Source: Amycolatopsis saalfeldensis (lineage in GTDB: Bacteria; Actinomycetota; Actinomycetes; Mycobacteriales; Pseudonocardiaceae). From it: a stretch of DNA of 64,000 nucleotides. Position 1 is the stretch's first letter. Each line of letters opens with the position of its first letter. The stretch lies in the NCBI RefSeq assembly GCF_900110575.1, contig NZ_FOEF01000028.1:1-64000 (forward strand). The letters run 5' to 3'. Positions 48,599 through 58,920 of this stretch are shown piece after piece. A program made the translations under genes and the position numbers. The notes below the pieces were generated by a model. That model was not told the origin of the DNA, made no database searches, and was given only the letters and a program-made list of their open reading frames with translations.

Positions 48599-50127
48599 TC
48601 GGCCACCCTTTCCGCGAGCATGATGCAGGTGAGATTGGTCGGCGCGCTGGGGATCGACGGCATCACCGATGCGTCGGTGATCCACAGACCCTCCACTTGG
48701 TGCACCCGGCAGCATTGGTCGACCACGGCCAGGTCGTCGGTTTCCGGCCCCATTCGCGCGGTTCCCGACGGGTGCAGCGTGGGCGCGGCGAACGTTTCGA
48801 CCATCCTGCGCAAGGTCGAATCGTCCTCGACCATTCGGTCGGTCCACACGACCAGGTGCTTCAGCAGTTCGGCGACCCGCGACGACCTGACCACCGCCCA
48901 CGCGAGCCGCGCGCCGCACATCAGCGATTCCACGTCGCCCGGATTCGTGACGAGCCTGAGCACGATCGTCGGATCGGCGTCCGCCTCGGTCAGGAAAACT
49001 TCCCCTCGCGACGCGGGTGAAACCAGCATCGCGGACAACGAAACGGCCTTCTCCTCCGCCACCATCTGGCCCAGGGCCGGAACGGCCGAGGTGGACACGT
49101 TGTTCGCCAGGAACAAGTTGAGGTCCGGATGCCCGCCAGCTCCGGATGCCACCCTAGCCATCGCCTCGTGCCAGGGCTCCCCGTCCTGGCAGACCCCCGG
49201 ATTGGGCACCGCCCACATCGCCACCGCCACGTGGTCGGCGAGGTTGCGCCCGACGCCGGGGAGATGGGCAGTCTGCCGGATTCCCAACCGCCGCAACCGT
49301 TCGGCGTCGCCGATTCCCGACCTGAGCAGGATGGCGGGCGTGTTTACGGCCCCGGCAGACAGGACGACCCGGCCTGCGAGTACCTCGTGGAGCCTGCCGT
49401 TCGACACCACCTCGACGCCGGTCACCCGCCGGCCGTTCCGTACGAGTGCGACCGCTCGACAACCTGTCCGGACGGTGAGGTTCGGGCGATCCACCGCCGA
49501 GGCCAGGTACGTGGCCGCGGTGGACATCCTCGTGTTGCCCCTGGCGTTGCTCGGTACCAGCCCCACCCCGGTGCCCGGCCCGCCGTTGAGGTCGGGCACC
49601 TCGAGCAAGCCGTTGTCCGCGCAGGCGCGGAGGAACGCGGAAGTGATCACACTGAGCTCGTCGTGGTGCGGACGCCTGATCGGGATCGGTCCACCCACCC
49701 CGTGGCCCGGAGCGCCGGCACCCGGGTCGTCCTCGATCCGGACGAAGTAGGGCTGCACGTGCTCCCAGGCCCAGAGCGGGTTGCCCGCGTCCGCCCAGCC
49801 GTCGAAGTCGGCGGGCAAGCCGCGCAACGCGATCGCACCGTTGACGGCGGAGGAACCCCCGAGGACCTTGCCGACGGGGTAGGGATACCGCCGACCTCGC
49901 CCGGCACGCGAGCCGACGTGTGCCGAATAGTCCCAGTTGTAGCCGGTCACGACCGGCGTCCCGAGCGTGTCCGGCTCATCGCCGGGCGGAATCCCGCCGC
50001 TGCCCGCCTCGATCAGGAGTACCTGGCGTTCGGGATCTTCCGAGAGCCGCGCGGCGAGGACAGCCCCGGCGGACCCGGCGCCCACGATCACGTCATCCCA
50101 GCCGCCTCGCGGCGCGAAGGAAGTCAC
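48571..50127 (-). CDS. GMC-family FAD oxidoreductase
   Basis: 518 residues from GTG 50127, overlapping the NRPS stop (GTGA). The FAD motif is DDVIVGAGSAGAVLAARLSE. The GMC signatures follow: GKVLGGSSAVNGAIALRG, GAVNTPAILLRSGIG, and the C-terminal HPSGTARMGP with the active-site His region. These enzymes oxidise alcohols or related groups (choline dehydrogenase type). In the operon it might oxidise a hydroxyl on the released product or a thiazoline ring. The second idea is only a guess. Confidence 0.9.
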   Translation of the reverse strand: MTSFAPRGGWDDVIVGAGSAGAVLAARLSEDPERQVLLIEAGSGGIPPGDEPDTLGTPVVTGYNWDYSAHVGSRAGRGRRYPYPVGKVLGGSSAVNGAIALRGLPADFDGWADAGNPLWAWEHVQPYFVRIEDDPGAGAPGHGVGGPIPIRRPHHDELSVITSAFLRACADNGLLEVPDLNGGPGTGVGLVPSNARGNTRMSTAATYLASAVDRPNLTVRTGCRAVALVRNGRRVTGVEVVSNGRLHEVLAGRVVLSAGAVNTPAILLRSGIGDAERLRRLGIRQTAHLPGVGRNLADHVAVAMWAVPNPGVCQDGEPWHEAMARVASGAGGHPDLNLFLANNVSTSAVPALGQMVAEEKAVSLSAMLVSPASRGEVFLTEADADPTIVLRLVTNPGDVESLMCGARLAWAVVRSSRVAELLKHLVVWTDRMVEDDSTLRRMVETFAAPTLHPSGTARMGPETDDLAVVDQCCRVHQVEGLWITDASVMPSIPSAPTNLTCIMLAERVAEWMAESGKA

Positions 50128-53100
50128 TCCCTCACCGCTCCATCGACTTTTTGCAGCACCGCGGCGAACCCCGCGATCGTCGGGTTGTCGAACAGCATCC
50201 GCAGTCCGTCGTCGGCACCCTGCTGTATCCCGAGTTCGTCGTTGAGCCGGCCGAAAATACGCACGGCGTGCAGCGAATCACCACCCAATTCGAAGAAGTC
50301 GTCCTCGACGCCGAAGTCGTCGCGTTCGAGTGCCTCGCACCAGATCTCGAAGACCTTGTGCTCGACAGGATCGCGCGGCGGCACGGGTTCCGCCGCCCGG
50401 ACGTTGTCCCACGGCGAGGGCAGCGCGTTGCGGTCGACTTTGCCGTTGGCGGTCAGAGGCACCCGGTCGATGAGCAGGTAGTGCTGCGGGACCAGGTAGC
50501 CGGGCAGCTCGCTCTCCAGAGCCGCTCGTAACCGCCCCGGCTCCACACCGGTGTGCTCCCCCGGCGCTCCGGCTAGCAGGACCCGCTGGTCGAGGTCCTC
50601 CGCCGGCACCTCGTCACCGGGGAGGGCGGTGAATCCCACGAACCCCGAGGAGTCGAGGTGCCGCTGCCACTCGGCGACGGACAACAACGGCAGCTCATGC
50701 TTTCCCTGGTGGTAGGTCAACCCTTCGATGAATCCGACGGTGACGGCTTGGAAAGGCGAGTTCACCGTGCTCTCTATCAGCACCAGCACTCCGCCCGGGG
50801 TGAGCAGTGAGCGGAGGTGGCCGAGGGTGCGATCGAGATCCTTGGCGTCGTGCAGGACATTCGCGGCGAGGATGACGTCGGCCGTTCCCGGCTCGAAACC
50901 CTGCCCGGCAGGCGGCTCGTCGATGTCGAACCGGCTGCAGCTGACGAACGGGTAAACGGAAAACTCCCGTTTCGCCCGCTCGGTGAAGTAGGTCGAGACG
51001 TCGGTGAAGCGGTAGCGGACCCGATCTGCCGGCAGACCCGCCAGCACCTGCGTCGTCGTCGCCCCCGTCCCCGCACCCACTTCGACGACGCGCACCGGGC
51101 TGGTGCCGCCGATGCCGTCCACTACGGCTCGGACGACCGACGCGGCGACCTGGTTCTGCAGCCGGGACACGGGATTGTCCGCGTACAGGGCGCTGGTGAC
51201 CCGGTCGCTTCCGCTCGGCATCAGGAGTTCCAGCGGGCTCATCTCGCCGCGCAGCAGTTCGACCTGGTTGTCGGCACAGTTCCCGAAGTACTCCAGGAGG
51301 GTCCGCAGTGCTCCCTCGACACGGAGTACGCCGAGTCCGGACCGGATGCGGTCGTCCAGTTCACCGGGGTCAAGCGGAGTGTCGCAGGTGTACTCGTCCG
51401 GAGCACCGGTCGGGCTGAGGAAGCCGGTCGCCGCCATCGTGGCCATCCACCGCCGGACCAGAGCGAGGTACCCGGGCTTGAGCCCGCAGCGCTGGACGAT
51501 CTGCCCGGCGGTCGCCGTGCGTGCGGGAGCGGTGAACTCGCCCAACCGGGATAATGTCCGTGCCATGATCAGCGGGCTCAGGCGTTCCGTGGCCTGGCCG
51601 AGATCCCGGTACGCCGACAGCTGTTCGGCGTCCTCGTCCATCCCGCGGCGGAACCGGACCTGCCCCGCCTCGGCGACCTCGTGCCAGGGGATCGACAGGG
51701 GCTCGGCTTCCGGCCCTTCGGCGTCGCCGGCGGTCACCACGTGCGCGACCAGCTGGCGCCTGCCCGTCGTGGGGTTGGTGTCGACGCCGACCAGGGCTTC
51801 CCCCACACCGGGCTGCCGGCGCAGGACCGAGGCGATCTCGCCCAGCTCGATCCGGTAACCGTTGATCTTGACTTGGAAGTCCTCCCGGCCGAGGAACTCG
51901 ATGTCCCCACCCGGCAGGTAACGGCCGAGGTCACCGGTCCGATACAGGCGTTCGCCGGTCCGCGGATGGACGACGAACCGTTCGCCGGTCCGTTCCGGGT
52001 CCGCCCAGTATCCCCTGGCCACTCCGGCCCCGCCGAGGTAGATCTCCCCGATCGCCCACACCGGACAGGGCTCCAGCGCTTCGTCGTACACGTGCAGCCG
52101 CTGATTGGCGAGCGGCGTGCCGTACGGAATGCTCGTCCAGTGCCCGGGGACTTCGCCGATCGGGTAGTGCACTGACCAGATGGACCCCTCGGTGGCTCCC
52201 CCGAGACTGATCACCGATGCCCGTGGGTGGGCCGCTCGGATCGCGTCCGGAAGGCCGACCGGGATCCAGTCCCCGCTGAGCATGACCAGGCGCACAGCTG
52301 AACCGTCGAACGCGGCGGCAGTCCCGCTCGCGTCGACCCACGCCTGCATCAAGGCCGGCACCGAGTTCCAGATCGTGACGCCGTGCCGGCGGACAAGGTC
52401 GGTCCAGTGCGCTGGGTCCTGCGCCCGTCGGGGCGACAGGCACACCATCGTCCCGCCGGCGGCGAGGACGCCGAAGATGTCGTACACCGAGAGGTCGAAA
52501 CTCAACGCGGACACGGCGAGCATCCGGTCCGCGGGGCCGACGTCGAAGCGGCTATTGATGTCCTGGACGGTGTTGGCGGCCATGCGGTGATCGATGGCGA
52601 CCCCCTTCGGGCGTCCGGTCGATCCGGACGTGAAGATCACGTACGCGAGGTCGTCCGGCGAAGGCTCGGGCAGCGGTGCCCGGGCTCCGGGTACATCACC
52701 GTCTTCGAGCGTGACGACCTCGACGCCGTCCGGCCAGACCAGGTCGTCACGGAGGCGTGGGGACGTAACCACGATGGCGGCACCACCTTGGGCGAGGAGC
52801 TCATTCCGCCTCGCCTCCGGCCAGTCGGGGTCGATCGGCAGGTACGCGGCTCCCGACCGGACGACGCCGAGGACCGCCGCGACCTGCTCGGTCGACCTCT
52901 CCAGCACCACCCCCACCAGGGTGTTGGCGGCGGCGCCGACGGAGACCAGCCGACGGGCCAGCTTCTCGCTCGTCCCGGACAGCTCGCGGTACGTGACCGC
53001 TCCCGACTCGTCGACCGCCGCCGTCGCGTCCGGTTGCAGCCGCGCCCTCTCCTCGATGAGCGAGTCGAGCGTCCGCGCGGGGATGTCGCTCGCGGTGTCG

Positions 53101-54668
53101 TTGACCCGTTCCCGCTCCTCCGCCTGCCAGGACGGCAGCGTGACCAGCGGCCGCGCCCGGTCCCAGGCCGCAGGGTCCGCGCTCAGCCGGGCGAGGATGT
53201 CCTGGTAACTGGCGAACATGTCGTCGAGCATGCCGTCAGGGAACAACGCCTCCACGGCGTCCCAGTCTAGGTAGAGGTCGCCGAGTTCCTCGGTGACCTG
53301 GTGGTCCAGCCAGACCTGCGGAGTCTGGCTCAACGCGTGCACGAACTCACCGAAGAATCGCATTCCCTCAGCCGAGTCGTCCTCTTCCGAGGAGAGCACG
53401 AGCGCGCTGGTGAACACGACCGGCATGGTGGCCGCGGGTCCGCCGCCCACCCGCCGGGCGCGCTCGCGCAGCACCCGGACACCGCTGAAGGACGCGTGTT
53501 CGAGGTCACGCATCAACTGCTGCTGGACCCGCTGAGCGCGAACCACGAACGCGTCCTCCGGCTCGGCGTGCACGGCGAGCATCGTCACCGAGGTGAAGTC
53601 ACCGACGACCTCGCCGATCCTCGGGTGCATGGGCGGGCGGTTGAACAGGGTCAGGTTGAGGGTGAAGTCCGGCTGCTTGGACCACTTGCGCAGGACGTCC
53701 GAATACGCGGTCATCAGAACCACGGACGGTGTCAGCCCCCGGCTCTTGGCGATCGCCTTGATCTCGCGCCACTCCTCCCTCCGTATCCGGGTGCGGCGGC
53801 GGGTGAACCGCATCTCAGCCACCTGTGAGGGCTGGGTCGCCAACGGGAGTTCAGGCGGTGGCAGCAGGTCGTCGAGCCGGTCGCGCCAGTAGCGCTCCGC
53901 GGCACGGTACCGCTCCGTATCCCGGAGTTCCTCCCCCGCCACGACGTAGTCCCGGTAGGTCACCGGCAGGGACGGGAGGACCGCGTCCGGCTCCTCGTAG
54001 TACCGGCGCCAGTCCTGGAACACCAGGTAGAGACTGGCAGCATCCATGATCAACACGTCGAGGCTGATGTGCAGCCGGAGCCTGCGGTCGTCCAGCCGGC
54101 TGGCGCGGATGTCGAACAAGGGCCACCGGTCGGCGGGCAGCACCTGGTGGTCCATCTCCGCCCGGGCCTGTTCGATTGCCGCGTCCTGCTTCGCCGGTAC
54201 CAGCCCACGCAGGTCGTTGACGACGAGGTCGTACGGTGGCACGTCGGGCAGAACCCGCTGCCGGCCGTCCGGCTGCACAATCGCCCGCAGCATGTCGTGG
54301 CGCGCGATCACTGCGCGCAGGCTCTCCTGGAGACGCGCGGTGTCGAGGTCATCGCCGGCCAGTTCGAAGTAGAAGTGCGTGGCGACACCTCCCAGTTCGA
54401 CCGCCGGGTTGCGACCGACCCAGTACGCGTGCTGGATGTCGGTCAGTGGGAAGGGCTCGTAGCGCTCGCCGGGTCGAGGCTTGATCTCCGGCAGCTCGTC
54501 GCCGCCGGTCCGGCGGAGCAACGCGATCAGGTCGTCACGCCGCGAACGCAGTTCGTCGCGCAGTTGCGGGGTGAGCGAGCCGGGTGGTGCGAGCACGTCG
54601 AGACGACCGTCGACCAGCCGCAACTTGATGCCGCGGTGGTGCAGGTCGTGAAGCAGGTCTTGCGCCAT
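50124..54668 (-). CDS. NRPS: TubC docking - Cy - A(Cys) with embedded methyltransferase - T
   Basis: 1514 residues, ATG 54668 (AGGGGAA upstream). Residues 1-60 form a TubC-type N-terminal docking domain. The heterocyclisation domain (about 70-500) has DVLIMDAAS near residue 207, the Cy DxxxxDxxS motif. The A domain (about 535-1000; FTSGSTGRPKG near 680) gives the ten-residue code D-L-Y-N-L-S-L-I-W-K, matching cysteine. A methyltransferase of the C-methyl clade is inserted before the A-domain tail (VVEVGAGTGATTTQV near 1190, ANVLHDAKDL). A carrier domain ends the protein (FFELGGDSLHAV, Ser near 1465). There is no thioesterase, so the chain must pass on, presumably to the other NRPS. Expected product unit: a thiazoline from Cys, probably alpha-methylated. 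Confidence 0.92.
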   Translation of the reverse strand: MAQDLLHDLHHRGIKLRLVDGRLDVLAPPGSLTPQLRDELRSRRDDLIALLRRTGGDELPEIKPRPGERYEPFPLTDIQHAYWVGRNPAVELGGVATHFYFELAGDDLDTARLQESLRAVIARHDMLRAIVQPDGRQRVLPDVPPYDLVVNDLRGLVPAKQDAAIEQARAEMDHQVLPADRWPLFDIRASRLDDRRLRLHISLDVLIMDAASLYLVFQDWRRYYEEPDAVLPSLPVTYRDYVVAGEELRDTERYRAAERYWRDRLDDLLPPPELPLATQPSQVAEMRFTRRRTRIRREEWREIKAIAKSRGLTPSVVLMTAYSDVLRKWSKQPDFTLNLTLFNRPPMHPRIGEVVGDFTSVTMLAVHAEPEDAFVVRAQRVQQQLMRDLEHASFSGVRVLRERARRVGGGPAATMPVVFTSALVLSSEEDDSAEGMRFFGEFVHALSQTPQVWLDHQVTEELGDLYLDWDAVEALFPDGMLDDMFASYQDILARLSADPAAWDRARPLVTLPSWQAEERERVNDTASDIPARTLDSLIEERARLQPDATAAVDESGAVTYRELSGTSEKLARRLVSVGAAANTLVGVVLERSTEQVAAVLGVVRSGAAYLPIDPDWPEARRNELLAQGGAAIVVTSPRLRDDLVWPDGVEVVTLEDGDVPGARAPLPEPSPDDLAYVIFTSGSTGRPKGVAIDHRMAANTVQDINSRFDVGPADRMLAVSALSFDLSVYDIFGVLAAGGTMVCLSPRRAQDPAHWTDLVRRHGVTIWNSVPALMQAWVDASGTAAAFDGSAVRLVMLSGDWIPVGLPDAIRAAHPRASVISLGGATEGSIWSVHYPIGEVPGHWTSIPYGTPLANQRLHVYDEALEPCPVWAIGEIYLGGAGVARGYWADPERTGERFVVHPRTGERLYRTGDLGRYLPGGDIEFLGREDFQVKINGYRIELGEIASVLRRQPGVGEALVGVDTNPTTGRRQLVAHVVTAGDAEGPEAEPLSIPWHEVAEAGQVRFRRGMDEDAEQLSAYRDLGQATERLSPLIMARTLSRLGEFTAPARTATAGQIVQRCGLKPGYLALVRRWMATMAATGFLSPTGAPDEYTCDTPLDPGELDDRIRSGLGVLRVEGALRTLLEYFGNCADNQVELLRGEMSPLELLMPSGSDRVTSALYADNPVSRLQNQVAASVVRAVVDGIGGTSPVRVVEVGAGTGATTTQVLAGLPADRVRYRFTDVSTYFTERAKREFSVYPFVSCSRFDIDEPPAGQGFEPGTADVILAANVLHDAKDLDRTLGHLRSLLTPGGVLVLIESTVNSPFQAVTVGFIEGLTYHQGKHELPLLSVAEWQRHLDSSGFVGFTALPGDEVPAEDLDQRVLLAGAPGEHTGVEPGRLRAALESELPGYLVPQHYLLIDRVPLTANGKVDRNALPSPWDNVRAAEPVPPRDPVEHKVFEIWCEALERDDFGVEDDFFELGGDSLHAVRIFGRLNDELGIQQGADDGLRMLFDNPTIAGFAAVLQKVDGAVRE

Positions 54669-54704
54669 GTCGGGTTCCCCTCTGCCGTTGGCGGCCTGTC
54701 CTGG

Positions 54705-57700
54705 TCAGTTGCCCGACCGGTGCCGGCGCAGGTGGTCTTCGATCGTTGCGGCCACGCCGGCCACGCCGGGGTCGCTCAGCAGCGTGTGGTGGGTGCCCGG
54801 TACCGCGATCGCGGTGACCGTCCCGGTGCTCACCGAACCCCAGCCCCAGTCCGGTGAATCGGCGTACGGGTGGTCGGCGAACTCGCCGACCCTGCCGTCC
54901 TGAGCCCGCAGGACCAGCACGTCGGCGTTGATCCGGGGCGCCCGGTAGCGGTTGCACGCCCGCACGACGCCGCGGAAGACCGCGAAGGTCTCGGCCAGTC
55001 CGGTGTGCTCGACGTCCGGGAAGCCGCTGCCACGGGCGAGGTCCAGCACGCGGGCCAGCCGGTCGTCGTCACCAAGCGTCGCCAGGTCCCGTTTTCGGGC
55101 GTCAGTCAGCAGACCCGGGTCGAAGCCGACGTCCAGGTCCTCCAGGAACCACAGGACGGTTTGCATGTCGTCGATGGATCGGGAGGCCAGCGGCGCCGGG
55201 GAGTCGATCACCACCAGCCGCTCGACCAGCTCGCCCCGTTGTTCGAGCCGGTGTGCCAATTCGACCGCGATCACGGCACCCGACGACCAGCCGCCCAGCA
55301 GGTACGGACCGCTCGGCTGGACGTCGAGCAGCGCCTGGAGGTACTCGTCGGCGAAGCCCTCGATCTCCTCCCACGGCCTGCGGCCGACCGCCGGGCCAGG
55401 GGCCTGGAATGCTCGGACCGGCCGGTCGACCAGCTCGGTGAGCCGCCGGTAGCACAGCACGTTGCCGCCCGCCGGGTGCACGAGGAAGGCCGGCCGGCCG
55501 GCGGCCTCCTGCCGGAGCGTGACCAGGGGCGACCAGTCGTCCCGTGCCGAGTCCAGCCACGTCGCGAGCTCGGCGACGGTGCGGCGACGGAGTAGCTCAC
55601 CCAGGGGGACCCGCCTGCCGGTTCGCTGGGTGAGCAATCCGACGACCCGGAGCGCGGCAAAGGACTGGCCACCGAGTTCGAAGAAGTCGTCGTCGGCACC
55701 GACCGCCTCGACCGAGAGGACTTCCTGCCAGATAGCGGCAAGCATCTCCTCGGTCGCGGTCCGGGGCTCGACCCGCCGGCCCGCGCCCTGCTGGCCGGCG
55801 GGCTCCAGAGTCTCCAACGCCCGGCGGTCCAGTTTGCCGTTGCCGGTCAACGGCAGGTGGTCCAGCACGGTGAGGTAGCTGGGGACCATGTAGGCGGGCA
55901 GCCGCTCCGCCAGGAACGCGCGCAGTTCGGGGATCGCCGGGGCCCGGTCCCGGCCGACGACGAACGCGGCCAACTGCTTGCCCGACGCCGTATCGCGGGC
56001 CACGACCACCGCGCGACCCACGTCCCGGTGGTCCAGGAGCGCCTGCTCGATCTCGCCGGGTTCGACGCGGAAACCCTGGATCTTGACCTGGAAGTCCGAT
56101 CGGCCGAGGAACTCGATGTCCCCGCTGGGCAGGTACCGCCCCAGGTCGCCGGTGCGATACAGCCTCTCCCCGGCGCGGGGGTGCGACACGAACGCGGCAC
56201 CGGTCCGCTCCGGGTCGTTGAAGTAGCCGAGAGCGACGCCGGCGCCCCCGATGTGCAGGTGGCCCGGCACCCAGGTCGGCGCGTCCCTGCCCGTCTCGTC
56301 CAGGATGTGCCAGGACTGGTTGGCCAGCGGCCTGCCGTAGGGGATGCTCGTCCACCCCGGCTCCCGGCGCTCGATCGGGAAGCAGATCGACCAGATCGAT
56401 CCCTCCGTCGCGCCGCCCAGACTGATCACCTTCGCGTTCGGGGCGACCGCCTTGATCCGCTCCGGCAGGTTCACGGGTATCCAGTCGCCGCTCAGCAGCA
56501 CCGTGCGCAATGAGGGCAACTCAAGCGACGAGGACTCCGCTTCGTCAACGGCGAGCTGCATGATCGCCGGCACCGAATTCCAGACGGTCACCTCGTGCGC
56601 GCGCACCAGACCGACCCAGGACGCCGGTGTGGTCTGCGCGGGAGAGGGCAGCACGAGCGTCGCACCCGCGACGACCGCTCCGAACAGGTCGTACACCGAG
56701 AGGTCGAAGCACAGCGACGAGATGCCGAACAGCACGTCGCCCGGACCGACCCCGAACCGGCGGTTGATGTCGGCGATCGTGTTGGCGGGCCCGCGGTGAT
56801 CGAGCATCGCGCCCTTGGGTTTGCCTGTCGATCCAGAGGTGTAGATGACGTAGGCGAGGTCGCCTGGCTCCCGTTCCGCCGGGCCGGGCTCGGCTCCCGC
56901 CGGTGCCTCGTCCGGGTGCTCCACCGTCAGCACGGGGATGTCAAGGTCCGCCAACGCGCCGCCGGTCTCCACATCGGTCAGCACTGCCACGGCCTTGGTG
57001 TCGCCGATCAGGTAGCGAATACGGTCGTGCGGCCATGCGGGATCGATGGGCACGTACGCACCGCCGGCGGTCAGCGCGCCGAATACGGCCACCGCTTGCT
57101 GCCACCCCTTCGGCAACATGACCGCCACCATGTCCCCCGGCCGGCAGCCCTCGGCTCGCAGCCGCACCGCGAGCTGGTTAGCGGCACGGTGCAGGGCGTC
57201 GTAGGACAGGGCGCCGTCGTGGGTGATCACTGCCGGTTTGGCACCGTGGGCCGCCGCCTGCCGCGGCAGCGGGTCGTGCAGCAGTACCGTCGTCAGCTCT
57301 GAGCCGGGCCGATTCAACTCGTCACGCTGGTCCCGCTGGGAGGCCGGCAGCAGGTCGAACGCCTTTTGCCGCCAGGCGCTATCGCCCTGTGCCAGCAACG
57401 ACAGGGCCGTATTGAACCCCGCGAGCATGCCGTCCATCAGACCGGCCGGGAACATGGCCTCGATGACGTCCCAGACGACCCAGAGGCTGCCGTCGCGCTG
57501 CTCCCAGAACTCGCAGTCCAGCAGGACCTGCGGCGTCTCCAGCACGCTGTAGACCGGGCGGTCCGCTTGCCCCACGAACAACGCGCTGCCGACGGCGAAC
57601 GGGCACACGGCACGCCCCGGTGTTTTCCGCACCTGGTTCAGGGTCTGCAACACCTTGACCCCGCTCCAGTAGACGTGCTGCATGTCGGCCAGCACCTGGT

Positions 57701-58868
57701 TCTGCAACCGGCGGACCCGCTCGTGGAACGGTTCGTCGTGCCGCCAGTCGACCTCCAGGGGGTACAACGAGGAGAAGTTCCCGAGAACCTCCCGGATCTG
57801 CGGATGCAGCGGCAACCGGTGGGTCATCATGTTGTTGAGCAGGAAGTGCCTGGACCCGCTCCAGTAAGCGATCACCTCCGCATAGATCCCGCACAGCACG
57901 TTGGTCGGCGTCAGCCCGAACTTCCGCGCCGCCGCCTTCACCGCATCCCACTGCTCGGCGGGGAACACGATCTCCCGCCGCTCCAGCCGAGAGCGTCCGC
58001 GGGAGTCCGCCCCCGGGGCCAACGGCAGGTTCGGCGCGCTCGGCCAGTCGGCCATCCGGTCGCACCAGTATTTCCGGGAAGCCCGTCCCAGAGCCGACTC
58101 CTCGAGTTCGGCAAGCGCCGTGACACAGTCGCGGTAGCTCAGCTCCAGCTCCGGCAGGACCAAGTCCGGATCGTGGTATAGCCGGAGAACCGTACCGAGC
58201 AGCCCCCCGGTCGCCGGCGCGTCGGTGAAGAAGTTGTTGTTGTTGTAGTGCAGGCGGGCTCGACCACCTGCGTAGAGGCAGACGTGCATCGTCAGCCACG
58301 GCCACCGGTCCAGCGGAAGTTCCGCGCGGCACATAGCGGCGCGCACGCGTTCGATCTCCCGTTGTGCCTCGTCGTCGGGCAGGTGCCGCAGGTCGGTAAC
58401 CGGCACGCGGACGGGCGACGGGTCCCGGACGGTCTGGAGCATCATGTCGTCCCGGACGACCACGAGGTTCGCCCGCTGCCGCCGGATCGCCCGGTTCAGC
58501 GCGTTCTCGAAGCGCACCGGGTCCAGGTCGTCGAAGTCCATCTCCATGTATTGGTGCGGCCGGACGTGGTACTCCAGTCCTTCCCGGCTGCCGATGAGGA
58601 ATGACATCTGCAGATCCGAAGGGGAGAACGGCTGGTGAAGGCCGTCGCCGTCAGGCACGATCACCGGCAGTTCGGCCGGTTCCTCGGGATCGCTCCGCTG
58701 GGCGGTCAGCCATTCGACGATCTCCGCCTTCTGCCGCATGATGGCGGCCCGCAGTTCGTCGGCCAACTGTCCTCTGGGTGCGGTCACCTCGAGTCGATCG
58801 TCGCCGACGAGCCGCAGCTTGACGCCGGCCTGCGCCAGCTCGGTCAACAAGGGCGTGACCGTTGTCAT
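54705..58868 (-). CDS. NRPS: TubC docking - Cy-like (degenerate) - A(Cys) - T - TE
   Basis: 1387 residues from ATG 58868 (GGGGGAA upstream); GTG at 58880 is possible. A TubC docking domain (about 1-55) is followed by a Cy-type condensation domain (about 70-490). Its signature is NNFFTDAPA near residue 209 instead of DxxxxDxxS: the first Asp is Asn and the Ser is Ala. The A domain (YTSGSTGKPKG near 680) reads D-L-Y-N-L-S-L-I-W-K, cysteine again. The carrier Ser is in LGGQSFAAL near 1070. The type I thioesterase has GGWSSGAVIA near 1195 and HHTLLSDP, and should release the final product. It lies between the PKS and the MT-bearing NRPS genes with gaps of about 40 bp, so all three are one transcript. 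Confidence 0.92.
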   Translation of the reverse strand: MTTVTPLLTELAQAGVKLRLVGDDRLEVTAPRGQLADELRAAIMRQKAEIVEWLTAQRSDPEEPAELPVIVPDGDGLHQPFSPSDLQMSFLIGSREGLEYHVRPHQYMEMDFDDLDPVRFENALNRAIRRQRANLVVVRDDMMLQTVRDPSPVRVPVTDLRHLPDDEAQREIERVRAAMCRAELPLDRWPWLTMHVCLYAGGRARLHYNNNNFFTDAPATGGLLGTVLRLYHDPDLVLPELELSYRDCVTALAELEESALGRASRKYWCDRMADWPSAPNLPLAPGADSRGRSRLERREIVFPAEQWDAVKAAARKFGLTPTNVLCGIYAEVIAYWSGSRHFLLNNMMTHRLPLHPQIREVLGNFSSLYPLEVDWRHDEPFHERVRRLQNQVLADMQHVYWSGVKVLQTLNQVRKTPGRAVCPFAVGSALFVGQADRPVYSVLETPQVLLDCEFWEQRDGSLWVVWDVIEAMFPAGLMDGMLAGFNTALSLLAQGDSAWRQKAFDLLPASQRDQRDELNRPGSELTTVLLHDPLPRQAAAHGAKPAVITHDGALSYDALHRAANQLAVRLRAEGCRPGDMVAVMLPKGWQQAVAVFGALTAGGAYVPIDPAWPHDRIRYLIGDTKAVAVLTDVETGGALADLDIPVLTVEHPDEAPAGAEPGPAEREPGDLAYVIYTSGSTGKPKGAMLDHRGPANTIADINRRFGVGPGDVLFGISSLCFDLSVYDLFGAVVAGATLVLPSPAQTTPASWVGLVRAHEVTVWNSVPAIMQLAVDEAESSSLELPSLRTVLLSGDWIPVNLPERIKAVAPNAKVISLGGATEGSIWSICFPIERREPGWTSIPYGRPLANQSWHILDETGRDAPTWVPGHLHIGGAGVALGYFNDPERTGAAFVSHPRAGERLYRTGDLGRYLPSGDIEFLGRSDFQVKIQGFRVEPGEIEQALLDHRDVGRAVVVARDTASGKQLAAFVVGRDRAPAIPELRAFLAERLPAYMVPSYLTVLDHLPLTGNGKLDRRALETLEPAGQQGAGRRVEPRTATEEMLAAIWQEVLSVEAVGADDDFFELGGQSFAALRVVGLLTQRTGRRVPLGELLRRRTVAELATWLDSARDDWSPLVTLRQEAAGRPAFLVHPAGGNVLCYRRLTELVDRPVRAFQAPGPAVGRRPWEEIEGFADEYLQALLDVQPSGPYLLGGWSSGAVIAVELAHRLEQRGELVERLVVIDSPAPLASRSIDDMQTVLWFLEDLDVGFDPGLLTDARKRDLATLGDDDRLARVLDLARGSGFPDVEHTGLAETFAVFRGVVRACNRYRAPRINADVLVLRAQDGRVGEFADHPYADSPDWGWGSVSTGTVTAIAVPGTHHTLLSDPGVAGVAATIEDHLRRHRSGN

Positions 58869-58920
58869 GACTTCCCCCACAGAGCCGGCCTCGAACGATG
58901 TACCCGTGTGCGGTAGCTGA

